DNA of 64,000 nt from Thermoplasmata archaeon (GCA_027315455.1 DAHUXZ010000001.1:62001-126000), one strand, 5' to 3'. Shown: positions 42,021 to 50,883, counted from the first letter of the stretch. Notes: generated from the sequence alone by a model not told the origin. Numbers and translations: made by a program.

Positions 42021-42551
42021 ATGGAGAAACCCCTGACGAAAGTGCGCGACCTGACCCCGAGCTCGAAGCAAGTGAACGTCCACGCGAAGGTGATCAACGT
42101 GGGCGAGTCGAAGGAGGTCATGGGCAAGTACGGCGACCCCCGCAAGGTGGCTGAGGCGGTCATCGGCGACGACACCGCCACGATCACCCTGTCGCTGTGG
42201 AACGAGCAGATCGGGACGATCGCGAAGGACGACATCATCCTGGTGGACAACGGCTACGTCTCCCTCGTCCGGGGGCACATGCGCCTCAACGTGGGCCGCT
42301 ACGGCAACCTCACGAAGTCGACGGACCCGATCGGTGAGGTCAACCAGACCCTCGACATGAGCCAGCAGGAGTTCGAGTCCGAGCGCCGCTCCTTCGGGGG
42401 CGGTGGTGGCTACCGCGACCGGCAGGGTGGCGGCGGCTACGGTGGTGGCGGTGGCGGGCGCGGCTACGGTGGCGGCGGTGGCGGTGGCGGCGGCGGTGGG
42501 GGCGGTGGCGGCGGTGGCCGCGAGCGCTCCGACTCGTACAAGCGCTACTAG
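42021..42551 (+). CDS. ssb: Single-stranded DNA-binding protein, single OB fold with Gly-rich tail
   Basis: A 176-residue protein. The N-terminal 105 residues form one OB fold like crenarchaeal SSB/SOSS-B: LTPSSKQVNVHAKVINVGES, then AVIGDDTATITLSLWNEQIG, then GHMRLNVGRYGNL. The C-terminal 50 residues are almost pure glycine with scattered Tyr/Arg and end RERSDSYKRY, a flexible tail for partner binding. The tail is encoded by a GGN repeat tract. A purine run AGAGGA precedes the ATG by about 8 nt, which fits translation from a real leader rather than leaderless initiation. Confidence 0.88.
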   Translation: MEKPLTKVRDLTPSSKQVNVHAKVINVGESKEVMGKYGDPRKVAEAVIGDDTATITLSLWNEQIGTIAKDDIILVDNGYVSLVRGHMRLNVGRYGNLTKSTDPIGEVNQTLDMSQQEFESERRSFGGGGGYRDRQGGGGYGGGGGGRGYGGGGGGGGGGGGGGGGGRERSDSYKRY

Positions 42552-42629
42552 GCCGCCCGGCGAACCGACCGGCACGGGACGGGCCGCTCCGCGGCCCGTC
42601 CCTACCTTTTCCCTCGTCGGCGTCATTCG

Positions 42630-42637
42630 TTAAATAT
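42630..42637 (+). promoter_or_regulatory. TATA box for the thioredoxin-like/Lrp gene
   Basis: TTAAATAT, about 30-36 nt before the ATG at 42666. A short T run (42607-42610) just upstream may end the ssb transcript. Confidence 0.5.
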
Positions 42638-42665
42638 CACGCCCACCCTCTCCGCCGACCGTTCC

Positions 42666-43352
42666 ATGCCCGAAGAACAGCGGCGCGAGCTCAGCCTCTA
42701 CGTCCAGAGCCGGAAGGCCGTCACCAGCTTCTACCGCCCCCCGAGCCCGACGGGGGCAACCTCCCATCCGGAGGAGGGGGGCGTGACGGAGTACCGCACG
42801 CCGCCGCACATGGACTCGGAAGCGTCCCGGGCGACGGAGGAGACGTACTTCCTCTCGGACGACCAGGCCCGGTGCGTCGCGCTCACCGAGGAGCTGGCGG
42901 CGAAGCGCGGCTACGCGCTCAAGGTGGTCGACGTCGCGCGCGTCGGCCGCTTCGAGCGGCTCGTCACCGAGCGGCTGCGGGGCGTGCAGAACTTCCCCGT
43001 CCTCGTGGGTACGGGCGACCAGCGGCTCGAGGGCTGCGAGCGGTTCACTGAAGAGCACATCTGCGACATGATGCCCGCCGAGCTGCAGGCGCAGCGGGCG
43101 TACACCTATCTCAAGGTGCGGGGCGGGGACCTCGAGCGGATCCGCGAGATCCTCCTCGGCCTGCCCGAGGTGCGCGAGATGCACTTCCTCACCGGCGACT
43201 GGGACGTGTTCATGGTCCTCGAGTTCGAGATCTCCCGCGGCCGCAAGCGGGCCGTTCTTGACTTCGTCACCGAGCGCATCCGCTCGATCGCCGAGGTGCT
43301 CGACACGAGCACCGTCGTCCCCGAGTACACGGTGACGAAGTTCCCGTTCTAG
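42666..43352 (+). CDS. Fusion of thioredoxin-like domain and Lrp/AsnC effector (RAM) domain
   Basis: A 228-residue protein. Residues about 60-140 resemble a thioredoxin/glutaredoxin fold (VDVARVGRFERLV, FPVLVGTGDQRLEGCERFTEE) but have no CxxC redox pair. Residues about 150-228 are an AsnC/Lrp C-terminal RAM domain (TYLKVRGGDLERIREILLG, EVREMHFLTGDWDVFMVLEFE). There is no helix-turn-helix. RAM domains bind small ligands such as amino acids; this may be a sensor rather than a DNA binder. The stop shares a CTAG with carB. Confidence 0.6.
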   Translation: MPEEQRRELSLYVQSRKAVTSFYRPPSPTGATSHPEEGGVTEYRTPPHMDSEASRATEETYFLSDDQARCVALTEELAAKRGYALKVVDVARVGRFERLVTERLRGVQNFPVLVGTGDQRLEGCERFTEEHICDMMPAELQAQRAYTYLKVRGGDLERIREILLGLPEVREMHFLTGDWDVFMVLEFEISRGRKRAVLDFVTERIRSIAEVLDTSTVVPEYTVTKFPF

Positions 43353-46300
43353 CGCGGGGGCGGGCGGCGCGCCCGGCGGCGCGTCCTCGGGGCGCGCGGG
43401 ACCGGCACGCGCAGCGGCTCCCGGGTCGCCGGCGCGCTGCCCTCCTCGGGCGTGCCGTAGAGCGGCTCGACGGTCACGGGGTGCTCGTCGAGCCAGGCGA
43501 GCCCCTCGATGTAGGCGGTGAACCCCTCGAGGCTCGTGAACAGCGGGATCCCGAGCTCGACCGCCCGCCGCCGAAGGACGTACTCGTCCTCGAGCATCCG
43601 CTCGAGCTTCTCCTGGGTGAGCGAGGAGGGGATGTTGAGCATGAGGTCGATCCCGCCCCGGTCGACCTCCTCGAGGACGTTCGGGTGCCGGTCGGGCTCG
43701 CTCACCTTGTGGAGGACCTTGACGCCGCGGAACCCCCGGGCGGAGAGGAACGCCGCGGTGTCCTCCGTCGCGGCGAGGCCGAAGCCGATCCGCGCCAGCT
43801 CGCGCGCCGGGGCCTCGAGCGCCTCCTTGAACTGGGGTCCCCCCACGGAGAGGAACGCGGTCCCGCCCTTGGGGACGAGCCGGACGCCCGTCGCGACCAG
43901 CGCCTTGACCAGGGCGTCGGCGAACGTCGGTCCGAAGCACGCCACCTCGCCCGTCGACTGCATCTCGACCCCGAGCAGCGGGTCCGAGCCGGTGAGCTGG
44001 AGGAACGAGAACTGGGGGACCTTGACCCCCCAGCGGCCGGGGGGCAGCGGCGCGATCCCGGTCCGCGTCAGCGGGCGGCCGAGCATCGCGCGGGCGGCCT
44101 CGGTCAACAGCGGAGCGCCGGTCGCCTTCTGGAGGAACGGGAGCGAGCGGCTCGCCCGGAGGTTGAGCTCGATGATCTGGAAGGCGCCGTCCTTGACGAG
44201 GAACTGGACGTTGAAGGGACCCCGGATCGCGAGCGATCGCGCGAGCTTGCCCGCGGCCTCGACGAGCTGGCCCTGGACCCCGGACGGGGTGTGGCGCGGG
44301 GGGAGGCAGAAGATCGCATCGCCGGAGTGGACGCCCGCGCGCTCGACGTGCTCGAGGATCCCCGCGACGAGGACCCCCTGGCCATCGGAGATCGCGTCGA
44401 GCTCGACCTCGCTCGCCCCCTCGATGAACTTCGTCAGGACGACCGGGTACTCGGGCGAGAGCGCCGCCGCCTCGGAGAGGAAGCGGGCGAGGTCGTGGCG
44501 GCCGTGGATGACGCGCATCGCCGCCCCCGATAGGACGTAGGACGGTCGGACGAGCACCGGGTAGCCGACCTCGTCGGCGAACGCCGCCGCCGCCTCGATC
44601 GTCGTGAACGCCCGCCACGCCGGCTGGGGGATCGCGAGCCGCTCGAGGAGATGGCTGAAGCGCGCCCGGTCCTCGGCCGTGTCGATCGACTCCGCGGCCG
44701 TGCCGAGGACCGGGATGCCGCAGGCGTGGAGCAGCGGGGTCAGGTTCTGCGCGAGCTGGCTCCCGACGCACGTCACCACTCCGCGGAACTTCTCGAACTC
44801 GTGCAGGTCCCGCACCCGCTCGAGGGTGATCTCCTCGAAGTAGAGGCGGTCGGAGCGGTCGTAGTCCGTCGAGACCGTCTCGGGGTTCGAGTTGAGGAGG
44901 GCCACGCAGGGTATCCCCTCGGACTTGAGCCCGCTGACGAGGTTCATCGTGGACCAGTCGAACTCCACGCTCGACCCGATCCGGTACGGCCCGGCGCCGA
45001 GGACGAGGACGCTCCCGGCGGGCGTCGGGGCGACGTCGTCGGCATCGGCGCGGTAGGTCATGTAGAGATAGTTCGTCGGCGACGGCCATTCGCCGGCGAG
45101 GGTGTCGATCATCCGAAGGTGCGGGCGGATGCCGGCGGCGAGGCGTCGGGTCCGGACCTCCTCCTCGTCCAGGCGGGCGGCCCGGGCGATCGCCCGGTCC
45201 GACAGGCCGAGCTCCTTCGCCCGGCGGAGGGTGGGCACCGGGAGCTCCCGGCCGGCCCCCGCCTGGAGGGCGCGGTGGGTCTCCTCGACCTCGGCGAGCG
45301 ACTGGAGGAACCAGCGGTCGATGTACGTCACCCGGGCGAGCTCGTCGAGCGAGGCCCCCGCGCGGATCGCCTCGAGCACCCGAACCAGGACCGTCGGCTC
45401 CGGCTCGGAGAGCTCCGCGAGCAGCTCGCTGAGGGGCCGGCACTCCGCGGGCGGGACGAGCTCGGCGCGCGGGTCGCCCATGCGCACGGCCTTGAGCATC
45501 GCCTCGGGGAACGACGCCCCGATGCCCATGACCTCCCCGACCGACTTCATCGACGGCCCGAGCTTGCGGTTCGCCCGGGCGAACTTGTCGAGGTCCCAGC
45601 GCGGGAGCTTGACGACGACGTAGTCGAGCGCCGGTTCGAAGCAGGCGCTCGTCACGCCGGTGACCCGGTTCTTGAGCTCGGGGAGCGTCTTTCCGAGCGC
45701 AAGCTTCGCCGCGACGTAGGCGAGCGGATAGCCCGTCGCCTTGCTCGCGAGCGCGCTCGAGCGGGAGAGCCGGGCGTTGATCTCGATCGCGTAGTACTCG
45801 TCGCTGTTCGGGTCGAGGCAGAACTGGATGTTGCACTCGCCGACGATCCCGCAGACCTCGACGGCGCGTAACGCCGCCTGGCGGAGCATCTGGTACTCGT
45901 GGTCGGTGAGCGTCTGGCTGGGGGCGACCACGATGTTGTCGCCGGTGTGGACGCGCATCGACAGCACGTTCTCCATGTTGCAGACGGTGAGCGCGTTGCC
46001 CGCCCGGTCGCGGACGACCTCGTACTCGAGCTGCTTGAACTCCCCGACATACCGTTCGAGGAGGATCTGGCCGAGCGGGCTCGCCCGCAGGCCCCGCTGC
46101 GCGACCTCCCGCAGCTCCCCGGGAGTGCGGGCCATCCCCCCGCCCTTCCCCCCGAGGGTGTAGGCGACGCGGACCATCACCGGGTAGTGGAGGTCCTCCG
46201 CCGCCGCGAGCGCCTCCTCGACGGAGTAGACCGCCCGGCTCGGCAGCGTCGGGACCCCGGCGCGCTCCATCGCCTTGACGAACTTCGCCCGGTCCTCCGT

Positions 46301-46666
46301 CGCGCGGATCCCCGAAAGGGGGGTGCCGAGGACCTCGATGCCGTAGCGGCGGAACGCCCCGCGGTCGGCGAGGGCGATGCCGCAATTGAGGGCGGTCTGC
46401 CCCCCGAAGCTCAACAGGACGCCATCGGGCCGCTCGGCCGCCAGGATCGGCTCGACGAAGTCGGCCGTGAGCGGCTGGAAGTAGACGCGTCCGTTCTTCG
46501 GCGGGTCGGTCTGGAGCGTCGCGATGTTCGGGTTGACTACCACGACGTAGATCCCCTCCTCCTGCAGCGCCTTGAGGCACTGGCTGCCGGAGTAGTCGAA
46601 CTCGCCGGCCTCCCCGATCTTGAGCGCCCCGCTTCCGAGCACGAGGATCTTGCGGTACGTCTTCAC
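43349..46666 (-). CDS. carB: Carbamoyl-phosphate synthase large subunit
   Basis: Makes carbamoyl phosphate from ammonia, bicarbonate and two ATP, feeding pyrimidine and arginine synthesis. It has 1105 residues in the standard order: first ATP-grasp half (start KILVLGSGALKIGEAGEFDYS, then GGKGGGMAR-type loops), a linker/oligomerisation part, second ATP-grasp half (VLVLGAGPYRIGSSVEFDW), and an MGS-like allosteric domain (LGIPLFTSLEGFTAYIEGL). The GTG start overlaps the carA stop by 4 nt. Confidence 0.96.
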   Translation of the reverse strand: MKTYRKILVLGSGALKIGEAGEFDYSGSQCLKALQEEGIYVVVVNPNIATLQTDPPKNGRVYFQPLTADFVEPILAAERPDGVLLSFGGQTALNCGIALADRGAFRRYGIEVLGTPLSGIRATEDRAKFVKAMERAGVPTLPSRAVYSVEEALAAAEDLHYPVMVRVAYTLGGKGGGMARTPGELREVAQRGLRASPLGQILLERYVGEFKQLEYEVVRDRAGNALTVCNMENVLSMRVHTGDNIVVAPSQTLTDHEYQMLRQAALRAVEVCGIVGECNIQFCLDPNSDEYYAIEINARLSRSSALASKATGYPLAYVAAKLALGKTLPELKNRVTGVTSACFEPALDYVVVKLPRWDLDKFARANRKLGPSMKSVGEVMGIGASFPEAMLKAVRMGDPRAELVPPAECRPLSELLAELSEPEPTVLVRVLEAIRAGASLDELARVTYIDRWFLQSLAEVEETHRALQAGAGRELPVPTLRRAKELGLSDRAIARAARLDEEEVRTRRLAAGIRPHLRMIDTLAGEWPSPTNYLYMTYRADADDVAPTPAGSVLVLGAGPYRIGSSVEFDWSTMNLVSGLKSEGIPCVALLNSNPETVSTDYDRSDRLYFEEITLERVRDLHEFEKFRGVVTCVGSQLAQNLTPLLHACGIPVLGTAAESIDTAEDRARFSHLLERLAIPQPAWRAFTTIEAAAAFADEVGYPVLVRPSYVLSGAAMRVIHGRHDLARFLSEAAALSPEYPVVLTKFIEGASEVELDAISDGQGVLVAGILEHVERAGVHSGDAIFCLPPRHTPSGVQGQLVEAAGKLARSLAIRGPFNVQFLVKDGAFQIIELNLRASRSLPFLQKATGAPLLTEAARAMLGRPLTRTGIAPLPPGRWGVKVPQFSFLQLTGSDPLLGVEMQSTGEVACFGPTFADALVKALVATGVRLVPKGGTAFLSVGGPQFKEALEAPARELARIGFGLAATEDTAAFLSARGFRGVKVLHKVSEPDRHPNVLEEVDRGGIDLMLNIPSSLTQEKLERMLEDEYVLRRRAVELGIPLFTSLEGFTAYIEGLAWLDEHPVTVEPLYGTPEEGSAPATREPLRVPVPRAPRTRRRARRPPPR

Positions 46667-47814
46667 GGGGCCTCCTTCCGCACGCGCTCGAGGAACCGGT
46701 CGAAGACGAATCCGGCCTCCTGCGGGCCCGGGTGGCCCTCCGGATGGCCCTGGAGGGCCCACAGGCGGCCCCGAGCGTCGCGGAGCCCTTCCAGGGTGCC
46801 GTCATCCGGGTTGACGGCCCACGGCCGGAGCCCGCTTCCCTTCAGGGAGCGGGGCTCGACGGCGTACCCGTGGTTCTCGCTCGCGATGATCGCGCGCCCG
46901 TCGTCGAAGCAGACGGTCTTGTTCTGGCCCCGGTGGCCGAACTTGAGCTTGTAGGTCGACCCTCCGCGGGAGAGGGCGAGGAGCTGGTGGCCGAGGCAGA
47001 TCCCCAGCGTCGGGAGCGATCGGGTCGTCGGGCGCCGAAGCTCCGCGATGGTCGCGGTGAGCGTGGAGGGGTCGCCCGGTCCATTGCCGACCACGAGACC
47101 GCGGACCCGCCGGCCCTCGAAGCGGTCGGGCACCTCGTGCGTGGCGGGGAGGCGGAGCACGGAGGCGCCGCGCACGAGGAGCGCCCGGAGGATGCTGGCC
47201 TTGACCCCGCAGTCGAGGACGGCGACCAGGGGTCCGCCGTTCACCGAGTAGAGGGTCGGCTTCGCGACGGAGACCTCCGGAACGAGCGCCTCCTCCGCGT
47301 AGCCCGGAGCACGGCCGAGCCGCGCCCGGAGCTCCTCGTCCGAGGGACGGACCTCGCTGGGGCCGACATCGAGGATCCCGCGGACGACGCCGAAGGAGCG
47401 CAGGTGCTCGGTGAGCCGGCGGGTGTCGATCCCCGCGATACCGGGAACCCCCTCGTCCGTCATCCAGCTCTCGAGGCGGGTCTCGGACGCCCAGTGGTGC
47501 GGCTCGGTGAGGCCGCGGACGACGACGCCGCGGACCTGGATCCCGTCCGACTCGACGAAGGCGGGAAGGCCGAAGGCATCCCGGGCCTTCCGCGACGGGA
47601 CCCCGTAGTTGCCGAGGAGGGGATAGGTGAAGGTGAGGATCTGCCCTCGGTAGGAAGGGTCGGTCAGCGACTCCGGGTAGCCGACCATCCCGGTGGTGAA
47701 GACGACCTCGCCGACGTGGCTCGTCTCGGCACCGAAGCCGGCGCCGTCGAACCGGGTCCCGTCCTCGAGAAATAGAGTCCCCCCGAGCGCAGGTCGCGCA
47801 CGGTCGGACGCCAC
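46663..47814 (-). CDS. carA: Carbamoyl-phosphate synthase small subunit (glutamine amidotransferase)
   Basis: Hydrolyses glutamine and tunnels ammonia to CarB. It has 383 residues: an N-terminal CarA domain (LFLEDGTRFDGAGFGAE, GEVVFTTGMVGYPESLTDPSY) and a class I GATase domain with nucleophile Cys in TLGICLGHQLLALS (about residue 271) and the His-Glu pair in LQGHPEGHPGP. GTG 47814; a weak TATA-like GTTAAGG lies around 47853-47861. Co-translated with carB. Confidence 0.95.
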   Translation of the reverse strand: MASDRARPALGGTLFLEDGTRFDGAGFGAETSHVGEVVFTTGMVGYPESLTDPSYRGQILTFTYPLLGNYGVPSRKARDAFGLPAFVESDGIQVRGVVVRGLTEPHHWASETRLESWMTDEGVPGIAGIDTRRLTEHLRSFGVVRGILDVGPSEVRPSDEELRARLGRAPGYAEEALVPEVSVAKPTLYSVNGGPLVAVLDCGVKASILRALLVRGASVLRLPATHEVPDRFEGRRVRGLVVGNGPGDPSTLTATIAELRRPTTRSLPTLGICLGHQLLALSRGGSTYKLKFGHRGQNKTVCFDDGRAIIASENHGYAVEPRSLKGSGLRPWAVNPDDGTLEGLRDARGRLWALQGHPEGHPGPQEAGFVFDRFLERVRKEAP

Positions 47815-47970
47815 GGTCGAGGTAACCCAACGCGTCCGAGGATACCTTCGGGCCTTAACATTTGCGTTGGGAGAAGGACGAACTCGGCTCCGGCCGTCGC
47901 CCCGGCCGCGGGTTCGGCGCTCCGGGGCCGGGGTCGAGCCTCAAATCCCCCGTCGTCTCACCGGGGTGCG

Positions 47971-48966
47971 ATGCCGGGGTTCCCGCGCCTCCAGGAATCG
48001 TACGACCTGGTCGTTGTCGGCGGGGGCCATGCCGGCCTGCAGGCGGGCCTCAAGGCCGGCCTCCTTCACCACTCCGCGGCCGTGCTGGATCGCGGGCCGA
48101 AGTACTCGCGGTCGTTCTACGCCCCTCGCATGGACAACATCCCGGGGTTCCCGGACGGGATCAGTGGCCATGCCCTCCTCGACCACCAGGTCGCCGCGCT
48201 CCGCCGGGTCGCCGATCGGGTCGGCTACTTCTCGCCGGCTCTCGTCACCCGGGTAAAGCCGCGCGACCGGGGGTTCGAGGTCGCCTTCGACTGGCTCAAG
48301 CAGCCCCGGAAGGTCACCGGGCGGGCCGTCGTGCTCGCGATGGGGGTCGTCGACCGGATGCCCGAGGTCAGCGGGAAGATCGACCCGATCTTCCCGTGGG
48401 CGAACTTCGCGCTCTTCGACTTCTGCCTCTTCTGCGACGCGCACGACATGACCGGGCGCTCGGTCGCCGTCGTCGGCCACGACGCCTACACCGCCCGCCT
48501 CGCCCTCGAGCTTCTCCACTGGGAACCCCGCTCGGTGGAGATCCTCACCCACGGCCGTCCGTTCCTCGAGGGCGTGGAGCCGACGGAGGCCGCCGACCTG
48601 CGCGCGGCGCTCGCGGCGCGCGGTATCCCCGTCACGGCCACGGAGATCTCGGGGCTCGGCGGCCTGCGGGAGAAGGAGTTCCGCGTCCTCTTCAGGGATG
48701 GCGTCGAGCGCGCGTTCGACCGGGGGTTCTCCGGCCTCGGCTGGTACTCCATGCACTCGGAGATCCCGAGATCGCTGGGCTGCCGGTTCGATGCGGACGG
48801 GTACGTCGTCACCGATGAGGACGGACGGGCCCTGTCGGCCAGTACCGGAGAGCCGATCCCCGGCCTCTACTGCGCGGGGGATCTCCGGAACGGGTGGAAC
48901 TCGATCCCCGAGGCATGGGCGACCGCCGAGCGGGCGGTCATCCACGCCTACGCGAGCTACCTGTAG
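47971..48966 (+). CDS. Thioredoxin-reductase-like FAD/NAD(P) oxidoreductase
   Basis: A 331-residue flavoprotein. An FAD-binding GxGxxG-type motif, VVVGGGHAGLQAGLKAGL, lies at the N-terminus, and an active-site-like CLFC pair sits in FDFCLFCDAHDMTG (about residue 152), the position of CxxC in TrxR. It is followed by the NAD(P) Rossmann segment SVAVVGHDAYTARLALELL and the FAD site GLYCAGDLRNGWN. The HAGL and GHDAYT variants differ from classical TrxR, so the true partner is open. The 3' end overlaps the opposing PhoU-type gene by 29 nt. Confidence 0.75.
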   Translation: MPGFPRLQESYDLVVVGGGHAGLQAGLKAGLLHHSAAVLDRGPKYSRSFYAPRMDNIPGFPDGISGHALLDHQVAALRRVADRVGYFSPALVTRVKPRDRGFEVAFDWLKQPRKVTGRAVVLAMGVVDRMPEVSGKIDPIFPWANFALFDFCLFCDAHDMTGRSVAVVGHDAYTARLALELLHWEPRSVEILTHGRPFLEGVEPTEAADLRAALAARGIPVTATEISGLGGLREKEFRVLFRDGVERAFDRGFSGLGWYSMHSEIPRSLGCRFDADGYVVTDEDGRALSASTGEPIPGLYCAGDLRNGWNSIPEAWATAERAVIHAYASYL

Positions 48967-50197
48967 GCGACCCGCGAGCCCGGGCGCTCGGCGGGGGAGG
49001 GGGCGGCGCACCGTTCGGCGACGAGGCCGTCCCCCGGGGAGCCGAGGGACGGGCCGTCGGCGGGGGAAGGGGCCGCGGCGCGACGAACGGCCGCACGGGG
49101 ACGAGCCCCCCACGGGCGGCCCGGTCGAGGCCGATCTCGGCGATGTCCTGGGCGTAGGCGACGGTGCGATCGAGCGACTCCAGGACAAAGCCGAGGCCGG
49201 CGGCGGCGGCGGGCGTGAGGTCCGCGGGGCGGGCGCGGGCGAGGAGCCCTTCCCTCAGCGTCTCCTGGGTCTGGTGGAGGGCCTCGGTCGTGTCGATCAC
49301 CTCGTTCGCCCGGGCCGAGTCCGGGTGCTCCGCGACGTCGACGGCCGCTTCGAGCGCGCGGAGGATCTGGCCGTGCAGGTCCGCGAGGGCCGACGTGAAC
49401 CGCGCGGGCAGTCGTACCCCGGCGAGGCGTTCGTGCACGTCGGCGATCTTGACGGCATGGTCCGCGACCCGCTCGAGGTAGCGCGACAGGAGCAGGTAGT
49501 ACAGCGGATGGTCCCCGACCGACTTTGGATACTCCCCGAGCGTCTCCGGGGCGAGCCGGAGCGTCAGGACCCGCTCGACGAGCCAGCCGTAGCGGTCGAC
49601 CTCATCGTCCCGGACCCCCAGCGGGACCTCCTCCGTCGGCTCCGCCCTCTTCCAGGCCGCCGCGGCCTGACGCTGGAGGTCGAGGACGACCTGGAACATC
49701 CGGTTAAGGACCGCCCCCAGGTCGAGGTCTCCCCCCCGCGAGACGTCCCGCAGAACGAGACGATCCGGGTCCTCGGAGACGATCTCGATCTGGAACGTGC
49801 GCCGCGCGAAGGTCCGCACGATCTGCCGGGTCTCCGGCCGAAGCCCGCCGTCCTCGAGGATCTCGAACCCGTGGGCCCCGGAGATGTACGCCCCGACCAG
49901 GTCACGGAAGAGGTGCTCGGGGGAGGAGGACCGGTTCACCGGCACGATCGCCCCCCACCCGTCCAGGTGGGGAACCTCGGCGCGCAGAAGGATCGAATCA
50001 TCGGCCAGGGCCCGCATCGTGATCGGACTGCCGACCCCCAGCCGGTGCCGCGCCACCCAACGCTTCGGCAGCGACACGCCGATCGTGACCGCTCCCATCC
50101 GCTGGAGCCGTCGGAACGGCTCTTCCTCGATCTCGGTTCGTCGTCGCGGTGCGGACCGGCCCTCGTCGCCGTCCGGGGTCTCCATCGTTCCCATCAT
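48938..50197 (-). CDS. AbrB-PhoU fusion regulator
   Basis: A 419-residue archaeal phosphate-type regulator. Residues about 20-70 form an AbrB/SpoVT-like DNA-binding swapped hairpin (RRLQRMGAVTIGVSLPKRW). The middle (about 70-150) is a linker domain. The C-terminal part (about 170-370) is a PhoU-like helical bundle with LLLSRYLERVADHAVKIADV, the metal-binding E..D type motif of PhoU. A low-complexity Pro/Arg tail follows. ATG 50197 is at the exact leaderless distance from a strong TATA box; a longer start is possible but would begin inside the promoter. Confidence 0.8.
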   Translation of the reverse strand: MMGTMETPDGDEGRSAPRRRTEIEEEPFRRLQRMGAVTIGVSLPKRWVARHRLGVGSPITMRALADDSILLRAEVPHLDGWGAIVPVNRSSSPEHLFRDLVGAYISGAHGFEILEDGGLRPETRQIVRTFARRTFQIEIVSEDPDRLVLRDVSRGGDLDLGAVLNRMFQVVLDLQRQAAAAWKRAEPTEEVPLGVRDDEVDRYGWLVERVLTLRLAPETLGEYPKSVGDHPLYYLLLSRYLERVADHAVKIADVHERLAGVRLPARFTSALADLHGQILRALEAAVDVAEHPDSARANEVIDTTEALHQTQETLREGLLARARPADLTPAAAAGLGFVLESLDRTVAYAQDIAEIGLDRAARGGLVPVRPFVAPRPLPPPTARPSAPRGTASSPNGAPPPPPPSARARGSPTGSSRRRG

Positions 50198-50220
50198 GGT
50201 CCCGTCAGGCCAGAGTAGGA

Positions 50221-50228
50221 ATATATAG
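50221..50228 (-). promoter_or_regulatory. TATA box for the AbrB-PhoU gene
   Basis: CTATATAT on the minus strand, centred 28 nt before the ATG at 50197. Confidence 0.6.
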
Positions 50229-50243
50229 CTTTTCAATTTAGAA

Positions 50244-50259
50244 TATAGTCAACTCTATA
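50244..50259. promoter_or_regulatory. Inverted repeat TATAG-N6-CTATA, possible operator
   Basis: A perfect 5-bp inverted repeat with a 6-nt spacer just upstream of the AbrB-PhoU promoter. A related element lies at 50387. AbrB-type proteins bind AT-rich symmetric sites, so autoregulation is plausible. Confidence 0.35.
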
Positions 50260-50381
50260 CAGGTCGGTCCACTCCGGTCGTCGGTCCATTCTCGATGGGA
50301 AATGGGGACGCGAACCGACCCGGTCGATCTCGGCGCCCGTCATCTCGCTCGAGGAGAAGTCGGAGTCCCGTGGCAGTGATT

Positions 50382-50391
50382 AGATATATAG
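50382..50391 (+). promoter_or_regulatory. TATA box for the small Arg-rich gene
   Basis: AGATATATAG, centred about 29 nt before the ATG at 50416, leaderless spacing. Confidence 0.55.
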
Positions 50392-50403
50392 TTTGGAGCT
50401 ATC
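50387..50403. promoter_or_regulatory. Second inverted repeat TATAG-N7-CTATC, possible operator
   Basis: It resembles the element at 50244 and overlaps the TATA box and start site of the gene at 50416, a position where a bound regulator would repress. Confidence 0.3.
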
Positions 50404-50415
50404 TATGTATGTGCC

Positions 50416-50667
50416 ATGGAGATCGAGTGGACGAACCTCGAGGCGAAGCGGGAGCGCGGCGGCCGGCGGCGGAGGTTCCAAGAGGCGGCGGCGCGGTCGC
50501 CGCGGGCCGTCGGAGATTGGGCCCGACTCGAGTTCCCGAACGAGGACCCGGACTGGCCGATGGGTCGGCCCGGCCGGAGGGCCGGCGCTCCGCGCCGCAC
50601 GCGGAAGGGCGGACGCTGGGACCGATGGAGGCGCGCCGTCCGCCGGACGCTCCGCTTGGGGCAGTGA
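50416..50667 (+). CDS. Small Arg-rich basic protein
   Basis: An 83-residue protein, strongly basic (about a quarter Arg) with several Trp: MEIEWTNLEAKRERGGRRRR..., PNEDPDWPMGRPGRR and RWDRWRRAVRRTL. I do not recognise a family. The call as a gene rests on the strong TATA box at the leaderless distance. Such a protein would bind nucleic acid or polyphosphate. It lies between the AbrB-PhoU regulator (divergent) and the Ppx gene. Confidence 0.45.
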   Translation: MEIEWTNLEAKRERGGRRRRFQEAAARSPRAVGDWARLEFPNEDPDWPMGRPGRRAGAPRRTRKGGRWDRWRRAVRRTLRLGQ

Positions 50668-50883
50668 GGCGCGAGGACGCGGGCGCCCCTTCGGTTCGGG
50701 CGAAACCCACTTTAGGCGGACCCCTCCTCCCTCTTCCGCGGGCCTCCCGGGACCGTCGTAGATGGTAGGAGCGGTCGCAGCGCGCCGGCGGCCTCCCCCA
50801 CCCGATGGCCGTCCAGGTCAGCCGGGGATGCGGGGGCGCCGCTTTTGCCTGGCGGCCGCGCACCGGGGGGTGTCGCGCGTCCG

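Noticed and set aside
42396-42525. Short periodic repeats that could be taken for a CRISPR or satellite
   Set aside because: The period is three bases and in frame with ssb; it encodes a glycine tail.
50295-50768. An open frame of 157 codons starting near a second TATA-like site (50254-50260)
   Set aside because: The translation is low-complexity, and it overlaps the better supported gene at 50416, which has a stronger TATA box at the proper distance.
50668-50883. Structured RNA or small gene in the gap before ppx
   Set aside because: Only a weak ACTTTAGG box around 50709 and GC-rich sequence were seen; no RNA fold or convincing frame could be supported.
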